The translations under genes were made by a program, and so were the position numbers. This document shows positions 47,201 through 56,349 of a DNA stretch of 64,000 nt, one piece after another. The notes under the pieces are model-generated. The model was not told the origin of the DNA and ran no database searches. It worked only from the letters and a program-made list of their open reading frames with translations. Source of the stretch: Mediterraneibacter gnavus ATCC 29149 (GTDB taxonomy: Bacteria; Bacillota; Clostridia; Lachnospirales; Lachnospiraceae); assembly GCF_008121495.1 (NCBI RefSeq), contig NZ_CP043051.1:2995001-3059000 (forward strand). The letters are read 5' to 3'. Numbering within the stretch: the first letter of the stretch is position 1; each line of letters opens with the position of its first letter.

Positions 47201-47317
47201 AGAAAACAGTATTGCTTTCAGAAAGAGCAGTTTGTATGCGAGTGGAAGCTGATGTTTGAGGAAAAGAGCGAGAAATTATCCGGAAATGATTGTTTCTGTA
47301 AGGAAGACAGGGTATAA
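44201..47317 (+). CDS. lacZ: Beta-galactosidase, GH2 family
   Basis: Hydrolyses terminal beta-galactosides such as lactose; cytoplasmic (no signal peptide). 1038 residues. Sugar-binding domain (about 50-215), immunoglobulin-like domain, TIM barrel with FKGVNRHDSDP, acid/base E455 (WSMGNECGYG) and nucleophile E526 (LLIEYCHAMGNGPG), then the C-terminal beta-gal small-chain domain with WRAPTDND and YYGMGPQESY. Complete and of normal size. Translationally coupled to tdk, and no lac repressor or permease is adjacent. Confidence 0.94.
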   Translation: MSMIIQRHYENLNIMYENTMPYRSYYIPASCNMGPLVENREKSDRMTLLNGKWKFCYFDSIYDLQDAFYEEGYSLDGFEEVNVPGMWQNYGYDTYQYTNVRYPIPLDPPYVPQENPCGAYVRTFEYQKKEDAPNVYLNFEGVDSCLYVWVNGTYVGYSQVSHASREFDITDLVKNGSNTLAVLVLKWCDGTYLEDQDKFRMSGIFRDVYLLQRPDNAIYDYFTTTRIVDGNAEITVRAKYLKEAAPVKIAIYDKEGVLCVSGRLQEISDGEYTHQVVLKIEAPKLWNPEQPYLYTMVLENTGEVIVDRIGIREISIRDAVVYANEVPVKFKGVNRHDSDPVTGFVIGMEQMKKDLQMMKEHNFNAIRTSHYPNAPYFYQLCDEYGFYVIAEADNESHGTQSQYLEDSSWENISKRWNERIADHPAFIPATMDRTRLCVYREKNRPCVVIWSMGNECGYGCTFEEALKWTKEFDPSRLTCYESALYKSDRRRYDYSNIDLYSRMYPELEEIEEYMEKGPDKPFLLIEYCHAMGNGPGDLEDYFQMIYKYPSLCGGFVWEWCDHAIYKGQAENGKAMYFYGGDHKEEVHDGNFCMDGLVYPDRTPHTGLLEYQNVYRPARVVSFEQESGCLVLKNYMNEEDLKSYIYISYEVSCDGDVFGRGQVEITQSILPRQCKEVYVDVSVPETGKCYLKIFYHQRQDTELISQGTILGFDEILLKNEDGRNQKAVTLLKTFKTPKGKVKLSETDRYIQIKSDDFTYVYNKLTGMFEELNVGGKKILDAPMELNIWRAPTDNDRILKRKWIAAGYDRSLGRAYNTQWKREKSKLVLHSILSVAAVSLQKVLDVDAVWEVFDTGEICVTMRVKKEMEFPELPRFGIRLFLKQEFNQVEYYGMGPQESYVDKCRASSHGIYRSSVDEMHEDYIRPQENGSHADCDYVKLTSKEQSVTVVSPHSFSFSVSPYTQEELTRKAHHFELEKSGSTIVCLDYAQNGIGSNSCGPKLRKQYCFQKEQFVCEWKLMFEEKSEKLSGNDCFCKEDRV

Positions 47318-47355
47318 TGGACACAGAAATGACCGAAGGATAAGGAGGCAGTAAC

Positions 47356-47856
47356 GTGTCAGAAGAAACGAAAGATATAGAAGAAACCAAAGTAGCGGAA
47401 GAAAAAAAGATGGAAACAGAGCAGACCATACTTTCTCAGCCGACAGAGAAAAAGGCTGCAGAGACAGTGACACAGATTCAACAATCGGTGGAGATACAGG
47501 AGCAGAAAGAAAAAACTGAGCCGGAACCGAAGAGAAGTTTTATCCGATCAAGGAAAAAAGCGGCAGCGTCCAGAGAAGAACAGATTCTTTCCAGGATTAA
47601 AGATGAGGACTTGATGAAGTATCTGGAGATGGAGCATGAAAGACTGGAGATGATGCAGAGCATCAAAGAGGCAAGGGAAAAGAGAAGTTTTACAATGCTT
47701 CAGCTTTTAATTTCTCTGGCAGCTATTGTGATCGTTGTATTTTTGCTGAGAGATAATCCGACAGTTCTTGTAAACATTTTGTATATCGTGGGGATTATCA
47801 TTGTACTCTGGATCCTGAAAGGACCACATGAGAAGAATCCATTTAAAAAGGAATAG
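47356..47856 (+). CDS. Membrane protein with long acidic N-terminus, 166 residues
   Basis: GTG 47356 after TAAGGAGGCAG. Residues 1-60 are Glu/Lys/Thr-rich and disordered, then a basic helix, and two membrane segments at the end (LLISLAAIVIVVFLLRD and LVNILYIVGIIIVLWIL). No family recognised. Confidence 0.72.
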   Translation: MSEETKDIEETKVAEEKKMETEQTILSQPTEKKAAETVTQIQQSVEIQEQKEKTEPEPKRSFIRSRKKAAASREEQILSRIKDEDLMKYLEMEHERLEMMQSIKEAREKRSFTMLQLLISLAAIVIVVFLLRDNPTVLVNILYIVGIIIVLWILKGPHEKNPFKKE

Positions 47857-47900
47857 GAAAATATTCTGTACGAAAAAGAAAAGATAGGATATAATAGGAA

Positions 47901-47930
47901 AGAGATGCGGTGAATGCTGCATCTCTTTTT
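47901..47930 (+). terminator. Rho-independent terminator
   Basis: AGAGATGC and GCATCTCT with a 10-base loop, then TTTT. Confidence 0.8.
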
Positions 47931-47962
47931 GGCGAAACATCACAATTTGACAGAGGAAGAGA

Positions 47963-48745
47963 ATGATGAGTACAGAACTGGAAAAATATTATAATAAATT
48001 TTGCGAAGAGAAGAGGCTGACCAGAAGGCACGGGTATGTGGAGTATGTGACATCTATGAAGTACATCCATGAGTATCTGCCTCAGGGGAAGAAGGAAACG
48101 ATCAAAATTCTGGATGTGGGAGCCGGTACAGGGCGTTATTCGGTACAGCTTGCCGGGGAAGGCTATGATGTGACGGCAGTGGAACTGGTAAAATACAATC
48201 TGGGGATTTTAAAATCCAAAAAGAGCAGTGTAAAAGCTTATCAGGGAAATGCCTTAAATCTGTCCCGGTTTGAAGCGGATCAGTTTGACATGGTACTGGT
48301 ATTTGGTCCGATGTATCATCTGTATACAAAGGAAGATAAAGTAAAAGCGTTAAAAGAGGCAAAACGTGTGGTAAAGCCGGGTGGGATCATTTTAGTGGCA
48401 TATTGTATGAATGAGTACAGTATTTTGACGTATGGATTCAAAGAAGGACATATGAAAGAGAGCATCCGGAATCAAAAAGTGGATGATAGTTTTCATGTGC
48501 GATCGAAAGAGGAGGATTTGTACGATTATGTTCGAATCGAGGATATTGACGCCATTGACCAGGCGGCTGGCGTAAAGCGGGAAAAACTGATCGCGGCGGA
48601 CGGGCCGGCGAACTATATGCGAACCGTTTTAAACGCCATGGATGAGGAGACGTATCAGTTGTTTATCCAGTATCATTTGTCCACCTGTGAGCGGAAAGAT
48701 CTGCTGGGGGCAAGTGCGCATACACTGGATATTGTCAGAAAGTAA
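47963..48745 (+). CDS. Class I SAM-dependent methyltransferase
   Basis: 260 residues from ATG 47963 after GAGGAAGAG. Rossmann-type SAM site ILDVGAGTGRYSVQLA (motif I, near 50-65), acidic end of strand 2 (AVELVKYNLG), then FDMVLVFGPMYHL and RVVKPGGIILVAY. Substrate unknown; the family includes small-molecule and tRNA enzymes. Confidence 0.88.
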   Translation: MMSTELEKYYNKFCEEKRLTRRHGYVEYVTSMKYIHEYLPQGKKETIKILDVGAGTGRYSVQLAGEGYDVTAVELVKYNLGILKSKKSSVKAYQGNALNLSRFEADQFDMVLVFGPMYHLYTKEDKVKALKEAKRVVKPGGIILVAYCMNEYSILTYGFKEGHMKESIRNQKVDDSFHVRSKEEDLYDYVRIEDIDAIDQAAGVKREKLIAADGPANYMRTVLNAMDEETYQLFIQYHLSTCERKDLLGASAHTLDIVRK

Positions 48746-48771
48746 CAAGATCATAAAAAGCAGGAGAAAGT

Positions 48772-50820
48772 ATGAGTCAGACAGAAGAATTGAGCAGAAG
48801 AGAAGAGCAGTTTTTAGAAAACGTGCTGGAGAATTTAAGGCAGAGGATCAGGAAGATCGCGCAGGAACTGGAAGAAGGACAAAAAGATATTGAGAGTATG
48901 CATGAATATTACTGGGAAAATTATACAGAGATGGACCAGTACGGATATGAGGATTATGACAACCAGCAGGCTCTGCTGCACCGGATCAATGCGAATCAGG
49001 AAAAGCTGGATTTAAAACACCGCTTTCAGAAGATGTTAGATTCTCCGTTTTTCGGGAGAGTGGATTTTATCTATGAGGGAGAGGAGGAAGCGGAGCCATT
49101 TTATATAGGAATCGGAAATTTTGCACAGAGGACAGGAGCTACACCTCTGATCTATGACTGGAGAGCGCCTGTGAGCAGTCTGTTTTATGATTATGACAGC
49201 GGTTCGGCATCTTACGAGGCACCGGCGGGTGTCCTGACGGGAGAAATCGCTTCCAAATGGCAGTATAAGATCAAAAACGGGAAAATGATCTATGCATTTG
49301 AGAGTGATACGAAAATCGATGATGAGATCCTGAAGCAGGAGTTAGGAAGCAGCGGTGACGTACAGCTGAAAAATATTGTGCGCACGATTCAAAAGGAACA
49401 AAATGAGATTATCAGGAATACCGGAGATAAAATACTGGTCATTCAGGGAGCGGCAGGAAGCGGAAAAACATCCGTTGCCCTGCACCGGATCGCCTATCTT
49501 TTATACCATGACAGGGAGCATTTAAAATCCTCGAACATTCTGATCCTGTCGCCGAACAGCGTGTTTTCTGATTACATTTCCCATATTCTTCCAGAGCTTG
49601 GGGAAGAAAATATCCGGGAGATGAGTTTTGATCTGTTTGCGTATAAGGAATTGAAAGACGTGGTTTCAGATTGTGAAGACCGGTATCATCACATGGAACG
49701 GCAGATGAAATTTCCGGATAAAAAGAGGCAGAAGCGCTTCCGCGACAAGCAGTCCTTTGCAATGACAGGGCAGATGGAAAGCTTTCTGGCGGTTTTGGAA
49801 GATCGGCTATTGGATTTTACTTCTGTGGAGTTTAAAGGAATGCAGCTTACGGAAGAAGAACTGATCGAGCTGTGTTATTTTAAATTTCAGGAGATCCCTC
49901 TTTTGGCCAGGATGGATGCGGTGAAAGAGTATTTTAAAGACCAGTATGAAACTCTCCATAACAGAGACCTTTCAGAGGAAGAAGAGGAAATCCTGCAGAG
50001 AAAATTCGATCGTATGTATGTAACAAAGGATCTCTATGTGATTTATAACTGGCTTATGGAAGAATGCGGGTATGAGAAACTTCCGGATGTTCCTTATGAG
50101 CGGCGGATTCTGGAATATGAAGATGTATTTCCGATGTTGTATCTGAAATATCGTCTGAAAGGGAAAAATGAACACCGCAACATCAAACATCTGGTGATTG
50201 ATGAGATGCAGGACTATTCCTATCTCCAGTACGTGATCCTGCACACACTGTTTTCGTGCCGGATGACGATTTTGGGAGATAAGGCACAGACACTGGACGA
50301 GACGATGCGGGATGTCCTGTTGTTTCTTCCAAAGATTTTCGGAAAAAAGATGCGCACGATCGTGCTGAATAAGAGCTACCGAAATACGGTGGAAATCGCG
50401 ACGTATGCAGGAGCAATCAACCAGACAACGGATTTGGAATTGCTGGATAGGCATGGAAAAGCAGTGGAAGAAGTGTATTTTTCGGAGGAAGAGAGTATGC
50501 TCAAAGCCATTGGAGAAAATCTGAGTGTGGGAGAGAACGGCTATGAGACAGCGGCAGTGATTGCAATGACAGAAGAAAAAGCCAGAGAACTCTATGAACT
50601 TTTAAAACGAAGAGGAATTCAGGCGTCTTATATTGACAGAGATACCTCTGTTTTTGAACGCGGGCTTACAGTTACAACATTTTATCTGGCGAAAGGACTG
50701 GAATTTGATCAGGTTTTCGGCGTGTTTGAAGAGGAAGAAAATCCTTTGATGACACAGGCGAAATACATCTGCGCAACAAGAGCACTTCATGAATTGTATA
50801 TGTATACAGTGAGTTTATAA
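48772..50820 (+). CDS. helD: HelD-type RNA polymerase-recycling helicase
   Basis: Superfamily I helicase-like ATPase that removes RNA polymerase from DNA in Gram-positive bacteria. 682 residues, ATG 48772 after GGAGAAAGT. Long N-terminal coiled coil (about 8-90) then P-loop GAAGSGKT (226-233), the QxxI segment before it, VIDEMQDYS (Walker B), LNKSYRNTVEI and FYLAKGLEFDQVFG. Closest to class I HelD. Could instead be called UvrD-like if the coiled coil were ignored. Confidence 0.86.
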   Translation: MSQTEELSRREEQFLENVLENLRQRIRKIAQELEEGQKDIESMHEYYWENYTEMDQYGYEDYDNQQALLHRINANQEKLDLKHRFQKMLDSPFFGRVDFIYEGEEEAEPFYIGIGNFAQRTGATPLIYDWRAPVSSLFYDYDSGSASYEAPAGVLTGEIASKWQYKIKNGKMIYAFESDTKIDDEILKQELGSSGDVQLKNIVRTIQKEQNEIIRNTGDKILVIQGAAGSGKTSVALHRIAYLLYHDREHLKSSNILILSPNSVFSDYISHILPELGEENIREMSFDLFAYKELKDVVSDCEDRYHHMERQMKFPDKKRQKRFRDKQSFAMTGQMESFLAVLEDRLLDFTSVEFKGMQLTEEELIELCYFKFQEIPLLARMDAVKEYFKDQYETLHNRDLSEEEEEILQRKFDRMYVTKDLYVIYNWLMEECGYEKLPDVPYERRILEYEDVFPMLYLKYRLKGKNEHRNIKHLVIDEMQDYSYLQYVILHTLFSCRMTILGDKAQTLDETMRDVLLFLPKIFGKKMRTIVLNKSYRNTVEIATYAGAINQTTDLELLDRHGKAVEEVYFSEEESMLKAIGENLSVGENGYETAAVIAMTEEKARELYELLKRRGIQASYIDRDTSVFERGLTVTTFYLAKGLEFDQVFGVFEEEENPLMTQAKYICATRALHELYMYTVSL

Positions 50821-50842
50821 AAATTTAAGAAATTAGACGTGA

Positions 50843-50871
50843 TTGACAAGAGGAAAGATGGATGATATAAT
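50843..50871 (+). promoter_or_regulatory. Consensus sigma-A promoter
   Basis: TTGACA (50843-50848), 17 bases, TATAAT (50866-50871). Both hexamers are consensus. Drives the FUSC-like gene. Confidence 0.85.
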
Positions 50872-50909
50872 GCCTCCCCGATAAGTTTACAACAAGGGAG
50901 GCAGAAGAT

Positions 50910-51974
50910 ATGACTCTATATCAGGAGTTACAGTTGAATCAGGCAGGATCCAAGCAGCTGATTCGAAACACACAGGATAAAAAAGAAAAAGCACGTCATA
51001 TTGCGGTTTATCTATTTAAAATTTTACTGACACTGGCTTTTTGTGTTGCATTTGTCACAGTATACACAAAGGTATTCGGCAGTGATAACAGCATTGTAGG
51101 AGTGGTAGTGCTGTTGAGCGTGATGACATTTCGGTTTGCAGATTTTGGGATTCATGCACCCCATGCACTTAGTTCTCTGATGGTGATCTGGGGAATCATG
51201 ACATTTGGTCCCCGGCTTGCAAATGCAGGAAATCTGGTGACGGAGCTGATCGTCAATATGGTATGTATTTTCACGCTGATGATTCTGGGATGTCATAATG
51301 TAGTGATGTTCAATCAGTCTACGCTGCTGCTTGGATATCTGCTTTTGTATGGGTATGATGTTTCAGGCACACAGTATCTGCAGAGAATTGCAGGGATGGC
51401 GGTCGGCGGCATCCTGACAGGGATTGTGTTTTACCGCAATCACAGACATCAGAAATACAAACGGACGTTGCGTCATATTTTTGAGGAATTTGACCTTCAT
51501 TCCTCCAGAACCAGATGGCAGATTTGCGTGACCCTGGGGGTATCCAGCGTGATCTTTTTTGCCGGACTGTTTGGATTGCCGAGAGCGATGTGGGCAGGAA
51601 TTGCGGCGATGTCGGTACTGGTACCGTTTCATGCAGATATGAAAGGAAGGATCAAGGGAAGAATTCCGGGAAATATCTTAGGAGGCCTGACATTTATTGT
51701 GTTATATCTGGTACTTCCGGAATCTATGTATTCTCTGATCGGTATTCTGGGAGGGATCGGAGTCGGGCTCTCAGCTACTTATGGATGGCAGGCAGTATTT
51801 AATTCCTGGGGTGCAATGTCCATTGCCATGACATTTCTGGGAGTGGGCGGCGCTATTTTTTACCGTATCTTTAATAATGCATTTGGAGCTTTCTATGCAC
51901 TGGTTTTTTATCAGCTGTTTTCTATCGGTATGGACTGGATTGCAGAAGTAAAGAAAAAGCGTGTTTCCGTTTAA
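50910..51974 (+). CDS. FUSC-like membrane protein
   Basis: 354 residues from ATG 50910 after GGGAGGCAG. Two similar halves of membrane helices, an arrangement of the fusaric-acid/aromatic-acid exporter (FUSC) superfamily. The second half carries PRAMWAGIAAMSVLVPFH and the loop RIKGRIPGNILGG typical of that fold. Transport substrate unknown. Confidence 0.72.
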   Translation: MTLYQELQLNQAGSKQLIRNTQDKKEKARHIAVYLFKILLTLAFCVAFVTVYTKVFGSDNSIVGVVVLLSVMTFRFADFGIHAPHALSSLMVIWGIMTFGPRLANAGNLVTELIVNMVCIFTLMILGCHNVVMFNQSTLLLGYLLLYGYDVSGTQYLQRIAGMAVGGILTGIVFYRNHRHQKYKRTLRHIFEEFDLHSSRTRWQICVTLGVSSVIFFAGLFGLPRAMWAGIAAMSVLVPFHADMKGRIKGRIPGNILGGLTFIVLYLVLPESMYSLIGILGGIGVGLSATYGWQAVFNSWGAMSIAMTFLGVGGAIFYRIFNNAFGAFYALVFYQLFSIGMDWIAEVKKKRVSV

Positions 51975-51993
51975 AATGGAAACGCGCTTTTTC
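51957..51993. terminator. Bidirectional terminator
   Basis: AAGCGTGTTTCC pairs with GGAAACGCGCTT, then TTT. It ends both the plus-strand gene and, on the other strand, the MATE gene. Confidence 0.8.
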
Positions 51994-52000
51994 TTTCATA

Positions 52001-53323
52001 TTAATAAGCTTTGAGATCCTGACGGTAAAAGCAGATTCCTACGATCATAGTAAGAAATTCAGCGGCAGGAAATGCCAGCCAGATTCCGGTGCTTCCAAAG
52101 AATACCGGAAGAATATAAACAAATGCCACCACCAGAATACATCCTCTTAACAGGCAGAGTGAAAGGGACTGGACGGATTTTGCCACGGACTGAAAATAAC
52201 AGATAAAGACCATGTTGATGCCCAGAAACAAAAATCCGGTAAAATAAATCCGGATGGCCGGAGCTGCCAGAGTCAGGATTTCGCTCGTTGGTTCCAGAAA
52301 AATATAAGTAAACAGATTCGGAACAAACAATCCCAGAAGGACTGGCAGGGTACAGATGATCACAGATGTTTTTAATGAAAGTGACTGTACCTTTAAGATC
52401 CGGCTTGAAAGCCCTGCTCCGTGGTTGATCGACAGAATCGGCTGAGCAGCCTGTTCGATTCCTTTACAGAGGCAGATGACTACCAGAGCAGTATTACAGA
52501 TGATGCCATATACACTGACTCCGGTATTTCCGAGATAGCGGATCAGCTGCAGGTTGAAAATAAAAATCGTAAATCCGGATGCAGCTTCGATGACAAAACT
52601 GGTGAAACCGTTTGCAATGATCTTCTGTAAAAAGGAAGGATGAAATCCTTTTAATGTAAATTTCAGCTGGTTCTTTTTCGTAAAAAAGTGCGTGCATAAA
52701 ATAACCACGGTAAGGCTTGAACCAAGAACAGTGGCAAGTGCAGCCCCTTTCATTCCCATATTCATAGGATACACAAAAAGATAGTCCAGTACAATGTTGG
52801 TCACTCCGCCGGCAATGACTCCGTTCATGGCAAGTTTTGGTGCACCGTCATTGCGGATGAAAGTCTGAAGAAAAGAAGAAAAGAAATAAGTTCCCATTCC
52901 CCAGATAATATAAGGAAGATAGTCCATGATGTAAGGCAGGGTTTCTTCTGTGCCGCCAAGCAGCCATGCGATGTCTTCCATAAACAGAACGCAGACTGTC
53001 ATGGAGATGAGAAGAAGTGCAAAATTCAGCAGCAGGGCAGTTGTGAAATAGGTGTTTCCTTCTTCCTTTTGTGATTTTCCACGGCAGATGGACATCAGTA
53101 CAGAGCCGCCGACACCGGATAAAAGTCCCAGACCGAAAAAGATATTGTAGATCGGCAGGGAGATATTCAAGGCGGCAAGTGCTGTGGCTCCAAGCCGCTT
53201 TCCGATAAAGATTGTATCTGCAAGTACATAGATGGATGTGACCATCGTTCCGCAGATAGCCGGTATCAGATAATGAAAGAATAACTGACGGACCGGTTTT
53301 TGAATAAATTCATTCGTATTCAT
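52001..53323 (-). CDS. MATE-family multidrug/sodium exporter
   Basis: 440 residues with twelve predicted membrane helices. N-terminal signature KPVRQLFFHYLIPAICGTMV followed by SIYVLADTIFIG; second half repeat at FLQKIIANGFTSFVIEA. The family exports drugs or other cations with Na+ or H+. Substrate unknown. Transcribed towards the FUSC-like gene. Confidence 0.9.
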   Translation of the reverse strand: MNTNEFIQKPVRQLFFHYLIPAICGTMVTSIYVLADTIFIGKRLGATALAALNISLPIYNIFFGLGLLSGVGGSVLMSICRGKSQKEEGNTYFTTALLLNFALLLISMTVCVLFMEDIAWLLGGTEETLPYIMDYLPYIIWGMGTYFFSSFLQTFIRNDGAPKLAMNGVIAGGVTNIVLDYLFVYPMNMGMKGAALATVLGSSLTVVILCTHFFTKKNQLKFTLKGFHPSFLQKIIANGFTSFVIEAASGFTIFIFNLQLIRYLGNTGVSVYGIICNTALVVICLCKGIEQAAQPILSINHGAGLSSRILKVQSLSLKTSVIICTLPVLLGLFVPNLFTYIFLEPTSEILTLAAPAIRIYFTGFLFLGINMVFICYFQSVAKSVQSLSLCLLRGCILVVAFVYILPVFFGSTGIWLAFPAAEFLTMIVGICFYRQDLKAY

Positions 53324-53468
53324 AGCATAACTCCATTCCTAAAAAATTCTCCGCATGATAGTGTACCATAGAATGACTTTTAAGAAAAGCTATTTCAAAA
53401 GAAATCAATCTCGTGTATAATGAACAGTAACCTGAACAGGTGATTGGTGAATAAAAAGGAGAAAAAAG

Positions 53469-54161
53469 ATGATAGGAATTATCGGAGCAATGGAAGAAGA
53501 GGTACAGGCATTGAGACATGCCATGAAGATTCAGGAGGAGAAGGAAATCGCCTCCATGGTATTTCATAGAGGAATTTTATATGGAAAAGAAGCAGTTGTC
53601 GTGCGAAGCGGAATCGGAAAGGTCAATGCAGCGATTTGCACGCAGATTTTAGCGGATCATTTTGATGTAGATCTTGTGATCAATACCGGGATTGCCGGTT
53701 CTCTGGATGCAGCGATCGATATTGGAGATATGGTGATCTCTACGGATGCGGTGCAGCATGATATGGATACGAGTATTTTCGGGGATCCGATCGGACAGGT
53801 TCCGCGTATGGATACATTTGCATTCCCCGCAGATGCCCAGTTGGTCGAAAAGGCTGTGCGTGCGAACCAGGAGGCCAATCCGGATATCCATACATTTACC
53901 GGACGGATCGCCAGTGGAGACCAGTTTATTTCCTCACAGGAAGTAAAAGAACGAATCGTAACACTTTTCGGAGCAAAATGTGCGGAGATGGAAGGTGCAG
54001 CGATTGCACATGGGGCATATCTGAATCAGATTCCATGCGTGATCGTGCGTGCAATTTCCGATAAAGCAGACAACAGTGCATCTATGGATTATCCGGCATT
54101 TGAGAAGAAAGCAATCGAACATTCCATCAGGTTGTTAGAGAAACTTTTGCCTGAGTTATAG
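53469..54161 (+). CDS. mtnN: MTA/SAH nucleosidase
   Basis: Splits methylthioadenosine and S-adenosylhomocysteine. 230 residues from ATG 53469 after AAAAAGGAGAAAAAAG. Start MIGIIGAMEEEVQALRHAM with the catalytic Glu (E12), INTGIAGSLD, CAEMEGAAIAH and VIVRAISDKAD with the catalytic Asp. Complete; a long terminator follows. Confidence 0.93.
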   Translation: MIGIIGAMEEEVQALRHAMKIQEEKEIASMVFHRGILYGKEAVVVRSGIGKVNAAICTQILADHFDVDLVINTGIAGSLDAAIDIGDMVISTDAVQHDMDTSIFGDPIGQVPRMDTFAFPADAQLVEKAVRANQEANPDIHTFTGRIASGDQFISSQEVKERIVTLFGAKCAEMEGAAIAHGAYLNQIPCVIVRAISDKADNSASMDYPAFEKKAIEHSIRLLEKLLPEL

Positions 54162-54199
54162 AGAAAAAGACCTGGGAGATCAGGTCTTTTTCTCTATAA
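54160..54199 (+). terminator. Strong terminator
   Basis: AGAGAAAAAGACCTG (54160-54174) and CAGGTCTTTTTCTCT (54181-54195), perfect 15-bp stem. Confidence 0.85.
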
Positions 54200-54344
54200 T
54201 AACATTTTTTTGGTTACTGTTCCCACACCAACACTCTTTCAGACACAAATTCTGTACTTCAGACAAAAGCTCTTGTAGAAGGAGAAAGGCTGTTTTATAC
54301 TAAAACTACGCCAGAAAAATGATGGGCAAAGGAATGAAAAGAAA

Positions 54345-55043
54345 ATGAAAAAAATTGCGATATGTGATGATGAGCCGGCAGTGAGAAAACAGATGGAGGC
54401 ATATTTCAAAGAGCTGGAATCGGTTTTTTGCATCTCTTATTTTGAAAGCGGAGAGGCACTCCTGGAATCGGATGTTCTTTATGATGTGATCTTTCTGGAC
54501 ATTGACATGAAAGGAATTTCGGGGATTGATACTGCCAGAAAAATCAGAGTTCGGGATAAAAAGGCAAAGATCATTTATGTGACAGCTTATGAAGATTTTC
54601 GAGAGTATGCGTTTGGTGTCCATGCGTTCGGATATCTGGTCAAACCAGTGGAAAAAGAAAAAATTCTGGAAATCCTTCAGGAAGCTTTTGACTATGAACA
54701 GGAGGAGCAAAGAGGTCCCAGGATCCGTCTTCATACAGAGGCAGGGTATCAGGAATTTTATATGCAGGACATTTGCTATTTTGAATATAGAGACCGGAAA
54801 ATCCGGATTGTGACGCAGAATGGAGAAGCATGGATGCGAGGAAGTATCAGTAAAATGGCAGAGTCTTTTCAAAACATGGGCTTTGCAGTTCCTCATAAAA
54901 GCTTTGTAGTAAATCTGCGTCATATCAAAGATATAAAGGGCTGTGATCTGCTCATGACGACAGGAGAGATAGTTCCCCTTTCTCAAAAGAAAGCGGCAGA
55001 TTTTCGGGCATTGCTGACGCGATGGCTGGCGCAGCAGGTATGA
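54345..55043 (+). CDS. LytTR-family response regulator
   Basis: 232 residues from ATG 54345 after AGGAATGAAAAGAAA. Receiver domain with D8, D9, phospho-acceptor D52 (FLDIDM) and K in YLVKPV, then a LytTR DNA-binding domain (ICYFEYRDRKIRIVT then VPHKSFVVNLRHI). Partner of the next gene, a sensor kinase; together an AgrA/AgrC-type system. No peptide precursor gene is visible. Confidence 0.92.
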   Translation: MKKIAICDDEPAVRKQMEAYFKELESVFCISYFESGEALLESDVLYDVIFLDIDMKGISGIDTARKIRVRDKKAKIIYVTAYEDFREYAFGVHAFGYLVKPVEKEKILEILQEAFDYEQEEQRGPRIRLHTEAGYQEFYMQDICYFEYRDRKIRIVTQNGEAWMRGSISKMAESFQNMGFAVPHKSFVVNLRHIKDIKGCDLLMTTGEIVPLSQKKAADFRALLTRWLAQQV

Positions 55044-55056
55044 AAGGAGAAGGCGT

Positions 55057-56349
55057 ATGGCACTTGAGATGGGAATGAATCTGGTCTGTTCTGTTTTGGA
55101 AGAGGTGGTCATGTGTGTCTGTCAGTATCTGTTTATGAGCGCCAATGCACAGACGATCCACCGGAAAAAAATCTGGTATTTCTTTGGATTTACTGCGCTT
55201 GGCGCAAGTGTTTACGGTGCGGCATTTCTGACAGGGCTGACCGGAAATCTGTGGATCGGTATACAGATCCAGCTGACAGGGGTGCTGCTTCTTGGAATTT
55301 TATTGTTTCACAGAAAAATCGGAAGTCTGCTCCTGGATCTTTTTGTAAACATCCTTTTGATTCTTTCCATAGAAGTGGGGATTTTTCTGGGGAATTACCT
55401 GCTTGCACAGGGGGCGTTTGAGAATCTTGTGTGGTACGGGAATGTTACCATGCTCTTCAAAATGTTTTTCATGATTCCTGTGACAGCGGCCGCTGTTATG
55501 TGGAGAAAGAGACAAAAGGAAACAGAAATGGGAAACTTGCAGATACTGCTCCTTTTATTACTTCCGCTTTTTAGCGTACTGTTTCTCTATTCACTGATAG
55601 AAATGGGACATATCTATATGGAGCTGTATGGAGTTCGTCTGATGGTCGTCAATCTGGGAGCGCTGGTGCTTTTGAATTTTTGTTTTTTGTACCTGTTTGG
55701 ATATTGGTTCCGTTCTCATAAGCTGGAGCGGCAGCTTGCAGAGTTTCAGATGCAGAATGAGCTGCAGTACAGATATTATGCGGAATTGGAGCAAAAATAC
55801 AGAGAGTCCAGAAAGATCATGCATGATATGAAGAATCACCTTCAGGCTGTAGAACATTTATATCAGGCAAAAGATGGGCAGGAGCAAGGCGGAGCGTATG
55901 TGAAGGATCTGTATCATATGTTGAATCTGTTGGGTGAGAAATATTACAGTTCTAATCGTATGCTGAATATTATCTGTAATGATAAGCTCTCATTGGCGCG
56001 GCATCCTGCAGTCGCTATATCCGTGGAAATCGGAGATGTTGATTTTTCGGATCTGCGGGATATTGATATTACGACGATTTTCGCCAATTTGCTGGATAAT
56101 GCATTGGAAGCGGTGGAGGCTTTTGGAGAGGGAGCCTATCTGAATCTGAAAATACAGGAGGTGCATCATTTCAGGGTGATCAGTATTGTAAATGCAAGCA
56201 GACCCGGAATGAAAAAGGAAGGACATATGGGAGTGGGACTGGAAAATGTGAGACGGACAGTAGAAGCGTATCAGGGAACAATGCAGTGTGAAATTGTGGG
56301 AGAAGAATATCGGGTCAGCGTGATGCTGCCGGGAAAGGAGGACTCATGA
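55057..56349 (+). CDS. AgrC-type sensor histidine kinase
   Basis: 430 residues. Six membrane helices in about residues 1-220, then the dimerisation helix with H256 in IMHDMKNHLQ and a GHKL ATPase domain with NLLDNALEAVE and GVGLENVRRTVEAYQG. Quorum-sensing-type kinases of this group detect peptides. It overlaps the next gene by 4 bases. Confidence 0.9.
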   Translation: MALEMGMNLVCSVLEEVVMCVCQYLFMSANAQTIHRKKIWYFFGFTALGASVYGAAFLTGLTGNLWIGIQIQLTGVLLLGILLFHRKIGSLLLDLFVNILLILSIEVGIFLGNYLLAQGAFENLVWYGNVTMLFKMFFMIPVTAAAVMWRKRQKETEMGNLQILLLLLLPLFSVLFLYSLIEMGHIYMELYGVRLMVVNLGALVLLNFCFLYLFGYWFRSHKLERQLAEFQMQNELQYRYYAELEQKYRESRKIMHDMKNHLQAVEHLYQAKDGQEQGGAYVKDLYHMLNLLGEKYYSSNRMLNIICNDKLSLARHPAVAISVEIGDVDFSDLRDIDITTIFANLLDNALEAVEAFGEGAYLNLKIQEVHHFRVISIVNASRPGMKKEGHMGVGLENVRRTVEAYQGTMQCEIVGEEYRVSVMLPGKEDS